Below are positions 11,011 to 23,928 of a stretch of DNA of 64,000 bases, one piece after another. A model generated the notes under the pieces. It was not told the origin of the DNA. It did not search any database and was given only the letters and a program-made list of their open reading frames with translations. Position 1 is the first letter of the stretch. Each line of letters opens with the position of its first letter. Made by a program: the position numbers and the translations under genes. The stretch covers positions 22,218,004 through 22,282,003 of the forward strand of contig CM046349.1 of assembly GCA_025403435.1 (NCBI GenBank), given 5' to 3'. This DNA comes from Artocarpus heterophyllus (taxonomy: Eukaryota > Streptophyta > Magnoliopsida > Rosales > Moraceae).

Positions 11011-12425
11011 GAGAAATAAATAAGGAAAACAAATAGAAAAAAGTGGATTCGGTTAGAGCATAAGAAGCAAAAGGGAAGAAAGAGCAAGCTAACTTAATAG
11101 AGTAACAGAGGAAGTGGGAGAGATAATAAGCGTGATAGGAGTTTCGGAAAGCTGAGGAGAAATGAAGAGAAAGCTATCCTTTTAAAAAAGCCGCTTGAAA
11201 AGTCTTATATTAAAACTACTAACATAATCATACAAGGACAATAACATTTGATCCATCTAGGCAAAGGTACGGACCATTTTTTTTTTTTAATATGTAGACT
11301 GATGCGTATATTCCTTCGATCAACCTACGATATGCTTGGACACATATTTGCTCTTTATCTCAAGTCTAATACGTGTATATAAGAGTATATTTTGAGGCAA
11401 GGCACATATATATTTTTGTTCTTAAGTTTTCAATAATATTTATATGCTAAAAGCAGTTTCAATCCTTAAACCAATAATAACGTTTCTGATCTGAATACTA
11501 ATTAGTAAAGCTTTGAGTTCGTCAGAGCTAGCTTTTCTTTTTGTACACAAGAGTTATGTTCGTTTGTTATAAATCTTACTGATGCGTAATAAACAAGTAA
11601 GAAATAGTGTCGGCTTCGTTCCAGAAGGCAAATAATGTTCCACAAGCAGATGAACTTTAAATTCAATTGAATTCTCTAAACAATCAAACTTAAGGGAAAA
11701 CAAAAAAGACAATCTCGCCCATCCCGAAAACTGCACATACTAAGCAATTAATCAATAGCTATAACTCAATAATGCAAGGGAAATAACTATGTGATTTAGC
11801 AGGATTGAGAAGCAAAGAATCTTTTTTATTATTTTGGATTCTATATGAAAAAGAAAAACAACATACCATGAGGATATCGATGGACGTGAGTGATTATTGC
11901 CCTCTTTTTCTCTTGATGATGATGTGGTCTATTTTATCTTATTTTTTCCTTTTTGTCCCTAAATATAAATTCTGGAGCTGTGAAATACTGTGAGCAAATT
12001 ACAAAAATAGATTAATGAACAACTTGATTTAAATAAAAAGTATACTTGTAAACGCTTCTTCCAATCAATGGCAACTTTTCTGTTGGACCCAATTGAGCAT
12101 CGCTCAAACAATAAAGTGAGATGGTCTTTTTACATTAGTGCTTTCTTGGAGCTCAAATCAATGGGTTTTTTTTTCTAATATAATACTCTATTTGGAGTCT
12201 GAAAGAAAGCCAGCCCAAGTTTAAAAAGCAATCAATCTAAAATTTTTCACTATTTGAGTACCCAAAGGGGAACTATTTTCAAATGCAACAGCAACTAAAA
12301 AAAAGGAACACAACTGTTTGATTTGATAAAGGTTGGATTGAATCATTCTTTAATGTGAACAAATTTATACAGGTTCAGAATTTTGTTCTTTTTCTATTCT
12401 TTAATTTTCTCAGCAAGCAACCACA
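11011..12425. other. No gene recognised
   Basis: AT-rich sequence. Small open frames (for example 11805-11993 on + and 11554-11736 on -) show no recognisable motif or codon pattern. Confidence 0.4.
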
Positions 12426-13520
12426 CAATTAGGTGTAAGACAAAGTTAATGGTAATATTACAGTTGTACATCCATATAATAACATAACTAAATTTGAAAA
12501 AAAAAATAAAGAATTGAATGTATGGCGATAACTTTTATTGCTCTTTAATGATATGATAACTCTAAAAATCATAATCCCCAACCCCAAAAAAATAAAAGCT
12601 AAAAGAAATACCCCAATCACAAAGCAAACATTTAGGCTAAAATTTGTCAAAAATTAATCTCAATCGCAATAAAAATCCCCTCTTTTCTTCCCACAATACA
12701 GTTTAAAAAGCCCAAGTGAAAGAAACAACAAAACAAATCAAAAAACAGAACTCTATATTGAAGCTGAAAACATAAATAATCTACAAGAACACTTCCTGGT
12801 AGAACTCAGATTCCACATTCTCCAAACTATGCGCCAAAAAAGGGGGGAAAAAAACAACCTTTTGATGAACAATCAACGAAGAAAGATCTTGATGCTGAAC
12901 ATAGCAAATCAGCATGAAAACACATAAAAATAAATAAATAAATAAAAGAAAAACAAAGAAACACTAGACCAGAGAGGGCATCCGAAATATGGCCAAGCGG
13001 AAGGCGGAAGAGAAATCTGGAGAGGAAGAAGAAGAGGAAAAGGCGCGAGATAGAAAATAGCCAGAGAGGAAGAAGCTTAAGAGAAGACTGAAACCTTTGA
13101 GGAAGATAAACCAGCTAATCGACGCCTAGAGAGACGGATGATCTGTATGAGAGAAGATACAGAGAAACTCAGAGTAGATCAAGAAAATTAAGAAAATTAG
13201 CGAAGAAGAGGAGAAAATTAGTGTTTGAGAAAATTAAGAAAAAGGTTCAGAGTGAAGAAGAAGAAGAGGAACAAAATTAAAAGAAGTAGAGTGCTTTTCC
13301 GTATTTGTCTTTGACGGAAAGTAGAGTAAAAGAGAGGCGGTCCGAAGATAAAGATGAGGAGAAAAAAAAAAAAAAAAGTAACACAATGTGGAAGCCTGAA
13401 GAGAACCAGGTGGGAGGCAATTATACACGTGGCTTAAAGTAAAAGCCAAGGAAAAAAAAAAGGCACACAGCCATGTTGAAGCACAGCAGCCTGTTTGGCT
13501 GCTTATCGCGGTATTTGGTT
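12426..13520 (-). promoter_or_regulatory. Possible minus-strand gene leader: G-box, CT-rich 5' leader
   Basis: Read on the minus strand, a CCACGTGTATAATTGCC block (plus 13419-13435) combines a G-box (CACGTG) with a TATA-like tract. It is followed by about 400 bp of strongly pyrimidine-rich sequence with CTTCTTCTTC runs, as in plant 5' UTRs. No long coding frame follows: the best ATG (near 12982) is closed by TAG within six codons. It could be the leader of a degenerate or non-coding gene, or chance. Confidence 0.25.
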
Positions 13521-13559
13521 ATAGATCTCCCGCTCTTTTTTGTCCGACGTTCATTTCTT

Positions 13560-14470
13560 TTGCATTGTTCACCCTTTTTCATTTTTCTTTTTCAAACTTG
13601 ATTTATATAAATATTCTTTTCCTAATTGCCCATTGAAATAATTTTTTCATAAATATTCTTATCTAAATTTTTTTGATATAAATATTCTATCTAAATTTTT
13701 TTTGAAACCCTCTCAAATACAATTTTTTAATAATAATAATAATACGTATCTTTAGTAAATATTTAAAAGACAATTCGTTTTACAATAGTCTCTTCAAAAT
13801 AAATGTTTTTTTTTTTTTTGCTCTTTGCTTTTTTGTCGAAGGAGCTCTTTGTCTTTTTTTTTTTTTTTTTTTTGTTTTGGTTTCTTTATATTTGTTACAA
13901 TAGATCTCTCCAAAGGATAAAATGTTTTCGTTTTGCTCTCTGCTTTTTTTGTCGAGGGAGCTCTTTGCTTTTTTTTTTTTGTCATTTTACTTTTTTTCTT
14001 TAGTTTTTTGGTCTTCTAATTCTATTCTATATTTTCCTCCTCACTTTTTTACTATTTTTTTTGTTCCATCCCCTTACTGTCTTATCTATTTCACGTCCAG
14101 TTTATTGAATTGTTTTTTTTCCCCTTCATTTCTAAGTTGTCTCTATTTAGACCCTTTACTTTTACATGTATATAAAGGAGAGTATGCATCTCCATCTTTG
14201 CTCCCAAGAAATGTTGAAATATCTTGGCCTTTTTTTTGCCCCTTTCATTTGTTTCCTTTGTCCTTTTCATTTGTTTCGTTTGTTTTTTATTGTCTTTTTT
14301 TTTTTCTTTAAATACTTTTTACTTTCTTTCCGTTGCCCTTTTTGTGTGTCTCTGTTTTTTAAGACACGTCCCCCCACCTCTTGGTGTTTTTTTTTTTTTT
14401 TCAAATGTGGTGCTCATAAGTATTTTTCATGTTTGCCCCATCAAAATAATCTTCACATTAATGTCCTTCA
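13560..14470. repeat. Polypyrimidine low-complexity tract with a 115-bp tandem duplication
   Basis: T-rich on the + strand. Two units start at 13782 and 13897 (ACAATAG...), each with TCTGCTTTTTT- or TTTGCTTTTTT-like sequence, then TGTCGAAGGAGCTCTTTG or TGTCGAGGGAGCTCTTTG. Long Phe-rich open frames here are by-products of T-runs. Confidence 0.75.
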
Positions 14471-15418
14471 CTAATTTTTTAAAAAAACCTCTTAAATGCA
14501 TTTTTAATAAATAAAAAAATATACTTATATTTTTACAAAAATTTAGATATTCGTATAAAATATATGCAACATGCAAAATGTGTACTCCGTGGGTTTCGAC
14601 TAGTTTTATGAAAAGTTTCTAGTGCCTTTTTTTCGAAGTTCTAAAGTACCTATGTAGCGTATTATCCAAACACAAAATTACTAATTCATCCTTTTGATAA
14701 AAATTTATAAATAAGAAATAAAAATTACAAATAAGATGAAACCAATAACTCCCCTTACTAAAACCCCTTCCTAACTAACCTTCCCAAGCCACTAGACTAG
14801 CGGGTCTTGGGTATATTATTTATTTATCATTTTTAATATATTGTACCTCACTTTTTCTGATCACTAAAACATGTGAGAATTTTTCCTTGTGGCAACTAAA
14901 AGTTTAATAGGGACTGATTTTGCCAAACATCTTTTTAGTCTTGGTCCATGGTGGGGTGAAATTTCTATACGTTTACGCAAAAGTTTAGATCCACACCTGA
15001 AAAAAGAAAAAATAATTATGGAAGTAACATTGCATTTCAGTTCATGTCAATTAAAGAAGTGAACTTTTTCTTTTTAACAAGTTCATTCTGATTTCATGTA
15101 GGTGTGAAGAATAAGGGAAGCTCTATGGTGGAGTGTAACTATAGAGAATGATCCAATAGTAAATATTATATCTTATTGAAGGTTTATCTAGTCCTTCTCA
15201 TACTAAATTATAGCTAAAAAATAATTTTAAAAAATATATTTTAAATCCTTTATTAAAAATAAGAAACCCTTTTAGAGAAGTTAAAAACCATTTCAACACC
15301 ATCAAACTAATACAAAATTCTCTAAAAGAAATCAATAAACAAATCAATTTAATTAAAATCAAAATTCAGATCAAATGAGCTTTCTAATGAGTCTGATGGA
15401 GGGGAACTTCACGGCCAA
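14471..15418. other. AT-rich flank left of Tat element A, nothing recognised
   Basis: No coding frame, RNA gene or terminal repeat could be supported. It may be the pre-insertion host sequence for element A. Confidence 0.4.
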
Positions 15419-16067
15419 CGTTGGGGGTGTGCTTGGTGCTATTCCAGAGGACTGCCCTGTGGTAGCTCGACGGCCGTGCTTGGAAGAGTTCATCAAGAAG
15501 ACAATCTGTAACCTCTTGAGATTAGCACTTATTCCAGAGGTGCTCTACAGGGCCCTAGTTGGCTGTAACACAAGGTATCGCCTCCTCGGGATGAACGCAT
15601 GCTCTGGTTGGATTGTTAAAGCCTGCAACCAAGCCGTAACTCGCCATAGAATGTTGACATATGGCTTTATTTCCAACCTCAGATGGAGACCAATCCTTCG
15701 GTAGAGGTCCCGACACATGTCATATGTACCTTAATACGTCTTGATGTGACATATGGGTTATAGGTTAAACCCACCTAACACCTGGTTTAAGTGGTAGCCT
15801 ATAAATAGAGCGCATTTACTGCAACTTGAGGTAACGTGCTTTTTCCCGACTAACTCCACTCTCGTATTCCTCCGAACAAGTACCTAACTTGAGCGTTGGA
15901 GAGTCATTGGCTGGTACCACACTGGTGCCCCCTTTACCTCCGAAGCGTCCCTCTTCTTGTCACAAGTTCACCTTGGCAAGCCAAGATCGGCAAGGAAAAG
16001 ACATCCGAGCACCGTGCACAGCCACACGTGGTGTTGAGAAACAGCTATCCAGTGCTGGACCTCAACA
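15419..16067 (+). repeat. Element A 5' LTR
   Basis: About 649 bp. It aligns with the partial LTR at 47537-47901 and, reversed, with the element C LTR at 48563-49205. Start is CGTTGGGGGT (TG to CG change); end is CTCAACA. A TATA box, TATAAATAGAGC, lies at 15800-15811, with ACACATGT 80 bp upstream. Confidence 0.85.
15800..15811 (+). promoter_or_regulatory. Sense LTR promoter TATA box of element A
   Basis: TATAAATAGAGC in the 5' LTR. The same 12-mer occurs reversed in the element C LTR (about 48813-48824) and in the antisense-gene promoter of C (49429-49440). Confidence 0.7.
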
Positions 16068-16085
16068 TTTTGGCTCTGCAAGAAA
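16068..16085 (+). other. Element A primer-binding site, degenerate
   Basis: TTTTGGCTCTGCAAGAAA directly after the LTR. It resembles the TTTGGCGCCGTCTGTGG-type PBS common in Tat/Athila elements, with substitutions. Confidence 0.55.
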
Positions 16086-16286
16086 GGCCCCTATACCTTT
16101 CAAGCATCCAAAGTTAACAGCCACATAAGCTCACCATCCGAACATGGTAGCCAAAGGTAATACTTAGGATGAGGGTGCCTGACAAGAGGGGTCGAGTAAT
16201 GCCTAAAACTAAAACCAAAACCAGAGCATATCTTAGGGCAGACCCTTGGCAGCGAGATCCAGGTCTGGCAGCCAAGGCAACATGGT

Positions 16287-19200
16287 TGTGACGACCTGCC
16301 TTTTCAGGCAGTTACTTAACTTACTTAAAACATCATTACTTAACAGTAATCTTACTTACTTAGTAAGAAAAATACTAAAATAATGTTTTTTTCTTTAACA
16401 TCCTTTAAAATGTTCATAAAAACTGTTACGATTTCTGTCGCAATCTAAGTTGAGACCTCGCTCAACACTTGACTTTAAAACTATTTTAAATCGTTTCTTA
16501 AAACTTATTAAGAAACATTTATTAAATCATAGCTTAAAACTTCACTTTATAATTTTATAAAACATTTCATACAATGTATCTTAAAACTTTTGAAAACATT
16601 TCTTGAAACTCTGATTTTCTTAAAACTTTGAAAACATTACATTAAATAGTGGAAAACCTTTCCTTTGTGTAGCGGAAGCAAACTATAGTGGTATTCATAA
16701 CCCAATCCTCGCATTCGTCCTCCGTAGCACCTAACTCTTCTAACGGGTCCTACTGGTCGCCCACATACTAGCTACAACATGAAAAAACTTTTTATGAGCT
16801 TTCGCTCAGTAAGTTCAAACATATTCTCACAGATCATTTAAAACATGCTTTAGAAACTTTTCTCATGGAAACCTTTTTCTTAAAACATTTTTCATAAAAC
16901 ATTTCTAAAACATTTTTCATAAACGTTTTTATTAAATATTTCTGTAACATTTTTAATAAACACTTTTCATAAAATATTTAACATAAAACAATCATCAGAT
17001 TGTTCTTCATAAACATCATTTATGTTTTCATGAACACTCAATATAAAACATTCCTTAGAATATTTTATATAGCATATAAATGTTTCATAACAAGGAAAAC
17101 AAGTAAAATCACAATGCATGTTTCCATTTATGCTTAATTGTGAACTTCAATTATAAGCATTTTATGAACATTCTTTTCTTACCTTAAATTTTTTCTTCAT
17201 TCTTTAACTTTCCTTATCTTACTTAACTTTCTATCCTTGTTCCTTATCTTTCCTTATTTTCCTTTAACTTTCTTTATTTTACGTTTGTGTTCGTACCAAC
17301 ATCATTAATCATGAGATCATAAGCATGATGCTTTCCTTGCGGAAGACTTGAGACCGTCGAACATTGGGGTTATATACCTCACATCTAGGAGGTCAAACAT
17401 TAACTTTACCTTCATTACTTCACAACAAGGAGGCTGGTACGACGTTTTTTTTTTTTATCTTTATGTTACCTTCTTATTAACTTTAATGAGCATATCAAAT
17501 GCAATCACATCATATGCAAACACACTTGCAAATCATAGCTTGTACTGTAAAATCTATTGCATAACAAATGCAACTTATTATATAACAAATGCAACATAAA
17601 ACGCAAACATATTTTGCTAATCATAATTTGTACTTTGAAACTTATTGCATAACAAATGCATCATATAACGCAATCATATTTTGCAAATCATAGCTTGTAC
17701 TTTAAAACTTATTGCATAACAAATGCGACATAAAACTTATAACTTAAACTATAAAATATTATGCATTATCAAAATGCAAAACATACTTTAAATACTTTGA
17801 AAATCATAACTTGAACTTTTAAAAACATTATGCATATCAATATGCAAATAGACTTTAAACATAATAGTTGTAAATTCATTGCAAATCTTCTTTTGTACTT
17901 TAAAATTTTTTTGCATAATAAATGCAAACATACTTTAAAAGAAACTTGAATAGTAATTGCAAACTCATGTGTAAACATATACATAAATATTTAAAAATCA
18001 TTACTTAATGCTGTAGGTGAAGTTTGAAACTTACCTGGACTTAACTCTAACGTTCTCTTTTCCATTCCTTTTCCTTTTCTTTCCATTAGTCGGCTTCCGT
18101 GTCCTAATCATACGACACCCGACTAATTAGTTAACTTTCTTTATTATCAATCCACTTGATTGATAATTTAACTGAGACCTTAAACATTCATTCCTTCTTA
18201 ACTTAACTTGGTACCCTATTGGTTTACCCCTTTCCTTTCCTTAATTTTGTAACCCACCGGGTTACCTTTTGTTTACTTGAATATCTCTTATTAAATCTCT
18301 CGTCACGCATGATGGTTACGTTACTTAACGTATTATGAAACATTTTTCATCTAAGAACGTTATGCTAATTTGGAGTGTTCAACTCCGTTTTAGCCGTTTA
18401 CCTTAATAATGATGATTTTACCCCTAACAGGTTTTCGTCCATTTTATAACTCCATAAAACCCATTGCTTAACTTTACCGTTCCATTACTTACATATTACA
18501 GAAAATTCCCACTTATGAGCGTTTCCTGATATCGGGCGTTTCGAGTCTGTTTTAGCCATTTTTCATAAAATGACCATTTTATCGTTAACTCTTTTTCTTC
18601 CATTATTTCCTTAACTAAACTTTAATTTCCTTAAAAAATTAGCATCTATGGTATTTACTGCCTATAGCAGTGTAAGGAACCAACGTTCCCTAGTGAAAAC
18701 CAACCCATTTTTCACGCAATTTTATGGTTTTGGCCTGAAATACAAAAATATTTACATTTTTGCCACCGGAACTAAAAACAATCTTTTTAAACCATTAGTC
18801 CCCATTTTTCATGAGGAAAATTTTTACTCAAAGCACCATATTCAAAATCCTTTGAAAAAATGACATTTTTGCCCTTTAAAATTTTTCTCAATTTTAACAA
18901 GTTCTTGTAAAATTAAAATCTCACAAACGGTTGAGATTTTTGACAAACTGTCTGTGATGCTTAGCTGTTTCATCGAGATCTACAACTTTCATGTTTTAAC
19001 TTTTACGAATTCCCACAATACAGGGGTTTTTTGGTCATTTTTTAATTTTGTCGAGGAGAAACTTTTTCTTTCAATTTAGTCCTTAGGGCATTTTGTAAAA
19101 ATCCATTTTTAATCAATATCTCTACCCTTACAAGGGTAGTTCCAACTCTTGTTTCAATCATTTTCATGCCCACTCATCAATTTTGCAAAACTAACATTAA

Positions 19201-20200
19201 AATTACAAAAATAATCTTTTGCATAAACTACCATTTTGCACATTCAATATTTAATATCAATCATACCCTCATGCCATAGATCATATCCCAACAGAATTTA
19301 ATCAAAGCTTTGCTTGAAAACCCACATGATTTTTGAAATAACAAAAATCAAAACAAAATCACTAAACTTTAAATTTAAAGAATCAAATCTTACCCAAATA
19401 ACATTTTGTGCTTCTAGCCCTCCAAGAGCTCCTTTAAAACCTTTTTCCTAAGCATTTCTCACACAAAAATGCTTTGAATTAACTTTCCTTCCTTAACCCA
19501 AGAAAAACCATAAGAAACCTTTAAAAAAGTTAAGGTTTTACCCTTAAAACTTGATAAAATTCCTTGGGCTTTGCTTCTTGAACTTAAACGGGATTATTTT
19601 TGTTAAGATGTGAAGGTGAAAAATTCTTGGGAGAGAGCTTCAATGGTAGCCGTGGGTTGAGAAGGAGTGAAAAAATTTGGCTAAAATCACATTTAACGCA
19701 TGCTTATCCTTTAAGGTGACTTACCAAGTAAGCCATTGGTTTACTAATGTGGCCTAATGTGATTGGGCCACCTTTCAAGGCATATGGCCCAATGAAATCT
19801 TAGTAGGTGTTCACTTGGTGGGCCCTCAAAAATTTACGCTGTGTAATTTTTCACCAAACAGTATTTTTCTTATACTGTCGTGATAAAATCAGTGTAAAAA
19901 CATATTCCTAGGCTGTATAAAATATTTTACTTGCCTCTGGCTTATTTTTGGAGGCCAAACATAACCTTTCCCATATTTGTGTTTTCACTTAGTAGTATTC
20001 TTTCTACAGTGCTTTAACTTAAACAATCCAATTTTTGTACTGCATGACCTTAAACAGTCCAATTATTACACTGCATTACTCTAATACTATATAATTTTTT
20101 ATGTTATTATACATTATTTTTCCTTAAACTATATTTTTTATTTTAATATAATCCTTAACTTAATGCATTTTTAATGCATTAAAAATTCTCAAGCGTTACA
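16287..20200 (-). repeat. Solo LTR of the element-B family, inserted antisense in A gag
   Basis: 3,914 bp with TGTGACGACC...GCGTTACA ends (on the minus strand TGTAACGC...GTCGTCACA). Flanked by ATGGT (16282-16286) and GTGGT (20201-20205), a 5-bp target duplication with one change. Minus-strand reading matches B's LTR, e.g. GGAAAGCATCATG and TTAATGATGTTGGTACGAAC. It is about 1.1 kb longer than B's LTRs. Flanking gag reads across the duplication, so this is a true solo LTR. Confidence 0.85.
17500..17960 (-). repeat. Degenerate TGCAT/ATGCAAA tandem array inside solo LTR
   Basis: Imperfect units of roughly 60-110 bp are built on TTGCATAACAAATGCAACAT and CATAGCTTGTACTTTAAAAC. Counterparts lie at about 22480-22800 and 26340-26660 in element B LTRs, in reverse orientation. 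Confidence 0.7.
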
Positions 20201-21152
20201 GTGGTCAGGTTAGAGCAGGACAAATAAGACCCAATCACCCAAGACCCGATCCAAAAACTAGCCACTGTGGTCCAGTTACGCACTAAGCAGATGGCACAAT
20301 AGCAAGCTCAATAGCAACCGCCTTCTATTCTCCTTCCCCCGGCATGAGAAGACCAAGCCGGAGGTCTAGCAAGGTAGAGGGGCGACACCCAAGATGACCT
20401 AGACTCTAAGCATACCAGACAGACTACTGAGGGTATCTCGGTAAACAATAGGCTTGTCCGGGAAGGTCAGATCGGTCCTCAAGGGGGCCTCCCTGCAAGG
20501 CTCCTAAACATTCATCTTTGACAGGCTCGGGAACCAAGAAGATCGCCATCCCCGAGACAAGCAGGACGGAAGAGGCGACAGGGTTAAGGGTGGAGCCTAA
20601 TACAGGGTGAAACTGCACAAAAATACCAATAGCTGCCAATTTTGAGATTTGTAGCTGTAGATAGACCACATCCAGAACTGCCGTTTTCGAGTCAATGAAG
20701 GCAGTATGCCAGATCCGCCATTCACCAACACCATCATATGAGCCCCTATGCTGAACAAATTCAAAGCTCTATAAATCAAAGCCTACGATGGGATAACTAA
20801 CGTCGATGAGCACCTGGAGTTGTATCGAAGTCACATGCTACTCCAGAATGCTAGTGACACTACATGTACAAGGCGTTTTCACTCATTCTTACTGGACAAG
20901 CTCAGTAGTGGTTCCGACGTATTGAGCCAAGCATCATGACTTCATTCCACTAGTTATCTGATGCCTTCTAGGCAACCTTTGCCACGTCCAAGATAAGAAG
21001 AAAAGAAGTGACTTACCTCTACACCGTCAAGCAAGCTGACGGAGCATTAGAGACTACATCAACTGTTTCACTCAAGCTACGTTAGAGGTAAGGCACATCG
21101 AAGATAAGATCCTGAAGCACACATTCACAGAAGGTCTCAAAGACAAGAACCT

Positions 21153-23928
21153 TGTAACACCTGAGCATTTTAAACATAGTGAGTTTCAAACCTCACCTAT
21201 AGCATGATGTAAATAGTTTTCAAATGTTTATATAAATATGTTTGCAAATGTGTTTGCAATTGTTATACAAGTTGTATTTATGCATTGGTTTCATGATATA
21301 AGAACCAAAGTAAAGAAAAAAAATGCTCCATTTTGGCTCTCCAAAACCATCCCATCCCTAAGCATTTCTCTCTCAAATTTTGATGATTACCAAGCCTCTA
21401 AATCATGTTTAAAGCAAGCTCTAGTGTTTTAGTGCAAAGTTTTGCAACTTTGGAGGTAAATTTCCATACTTTTTTCTATGGGTTTAGTGATTTTTACTCA
21501 AAGTTATGGATGGGTCTTGATTGGGTTTTGTCATGGTTTTGTGGAGAAGACATGACAAAGTTTTGAGCTACGCAAATGAGGGTCAAAATGGTTGGCAAAG
21601 TTTCAGTAAATCTTTAAACTTTTTACTTGAAATTTAAATGCATACCAAATGTTTGATGAAATGTTTTGGTATAAAGGGGTCGCTTTTGGTTCTGGGGGCA
21701 AAAATTTTAAGATTTTTGTGTTTTGGGCCAAAACTATAAAATTGTGTAAAAATTGAGTTTTCACTAGGGAACGTTGATTTCTTACACTGCTGTAGGCAGT
21801 AAGTGATTATAGATGCTAAGTTTTAAAGAATTTAAAGTTTAGGCAAGGAATGAATGAGAAAAAAAGAGATTAAGGACAAAATGGTCATTTTATGAAAATG
21901 GCAAAAACGGATCCGAAACGCCTGATCTCAGAAAACACTCCTTAGTGGGAATTTTTCTTGTAATATGTAGGTAATGGAACAGTAAAGTTAAGCAAGGAGT
22001 TTGAATAAGTTATGAAGTTGATGAAAAACCCGATAAGGGCAAAATCATCATTTTTGAGGAAACGACTAGAACGGAGTCGAACACTCCGAATTAACATAAT
22101 GCTCTTAGAAGAAAAATGTTCCGTAATATGTTAAGTAATGAAACCGTCACATAAGACGAGAAATTTAATAAGTGATGTTCAAGTGAAAGAAAAGTAACCT
22201 GGTGGGTTACAAAGTTAAAAGCAACGGGTTACAAAGCAAAGTAAAAGAAGGTAAGCCGATAGCATACAACTTAAGTAAAAAGGAAGGAACAGTTAATGTT
22301 TAAGTTTCATTGTCAATCGAGTAGATTGATAAAAAGAAAGTTAACTAATAAGTCGCAGTGTCGTTCGATCAAAACACAGAAGCCGACTAATGAAAAGAAA
22401 AAGGAATGAGACAGGAATGCTAGAGCTAGGACTAGGTAAGTTCAAATCTCACCTACAACATGAAATGATTGATTTTCAAATGCTTATATATATGTTTGCA
22501 ACCGTTATGCAAGTTGTTTTTAAAATATGCTTGCATTTGTTATGCAAAAGGTTTTAAAGTTTAAACCAAGATTTGCAATGTACTTGCAACTATTATGTTT
22601 AAAGCGTGATTGTATTTAATAGGCATAATGTTTTAAAGATTAAGTAAAAGTTTGCAATGTATTTGCAATAATTATGTTTAAAGTACGTTTGCATTTTGTT
22701 AATGCATAATGTTTTATAGTTTAAGTTATAAGTTTTATGCTGCATTTGTTATGCATTAAGTTTTAAAGAGAACAAGTTATGATTTGCAAATGTGTTTGCA
22801 TATGATGTGATAGCATTTGATATGCTCACTAAAGTAAAAAAGATGGTTAAGTTAAAGATAAAAAAGAAAGTGTTGTGCTAGCCTCCTTGATGTGAGGTAC
22901 ACAAGTAAAGTTAAAGTTTTGACCTCCTTGATTTGAGGTACATGACCTCGGTATTCGATGGTCTCAAGTCTTCCACATGGAAAGCATCATGTTTATGATC
23001 CCATGATTAATGATGTTGGTACGAACGCTAAAGTTTATAAGATAAGGAGAGTTAAGGAACAAATATAAAAAGTTAAAGTAAGAAAAGAAGGGTCATAAGA
23101 TGCTCATAATTGAAAGTTCATAATTGGACATAAATGGAAACATGCATTTTGATGTTGCTTGTTTTCCTTGCTATGAAATATTTTTATGTTATGATAGAAT
23201 GTTTTATGTTAAGTGTTTATGAAAAACATTTTCATGACAAGAAAAGGTTTATAAATGACGTTTTATAAAAAACATTCAAGATATATTTTATGAAAAACAT
23301 TTATGAAAAACAGTTTCAAAAATGTTTATGAAAAATATTTTAAGAGAAATGTTTTTATGAGAAAAGTTTTTAAAGCATGTTTAAATGATTTGTGAGATTA
23401 TGTTTGAAAGTACTAAGCAAAAGCTCATTAAAAGTTTCTTCATGCTGTAGGTAGTCCTATGGGTGACCAGTAGGGCTTGTTAGAAGAGCTGGGTGCTACG
23501 GAGGACAAATGCGAAGATTTGGATATAGATACCCCCACAGTTTGCTTTCGCTGCACAAAGAAAAGGTTTTCCTATTTAATATAGTGTTTTTAAAGTTTTA
23601 AGAAAATCAAAGTTATATGAAATGTTTTCAAAGTTTTAGGATATATATTTTACGAAATGTTTTATATAATAATAAAAATAAGTTTTAAGTTACGATTTAG
23701 TTAACATTTCTTATTAGGTTTTAAGAAATGACTTGAAATAGTTTTAAAGTCAAGTGTTGAGTAGTGACTTAACTTAAATTGCGACATAAGTCGCAATAGC
23801 TTTTAAGAATGTTTTAATTGATGTAAAAAAATTATTTTAGTATTTTTCTTACTAAGTAAGTAAGATTAATGTTTAAGAAACAATGTTTAAGAAAGTTAAG
23901 TGACTGCTCGAAAAGGCGGCTCATCACA
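21153..23928 (+). repeat. Element B 5' LTR
   Basis: Starts TGTAACACCTGAGC, ends GGCTCATCACA. Closely matches the 3' LTR at 25008-27790 along its full length. Confidence 0.92.

Noticed and set aside
12429..12650. Minus-strand frame of 73 codons with hydrophobic segments
   Set aside because: Hydrophobic composition follows from AT-rich DNA; no family resemblance and no gene structure around it.
12884..12904. AAGATCTTGATGCTGAACAT resembling miR172 (AGAATCTTGATGATGCTGCAT)
   Set aside because: Too many mismatches and I see no complementary arm within 200 bp to form a miRNA hairpin.
13803..14514. Long open frames rich in Phe, Leu and Ser (up to 129 codons)
   Set aside because: They result from T-runs in a polypyrimidine tract; no domain, no codon bias, overlapping frames equally open.
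15375..16128. Open frames of 73-109 codons in the Tat LTR
   Set aside because: They lie within the LTR and upstream of PBS; the matching frames in the other LTR copies are not the same length or frame-conserved.
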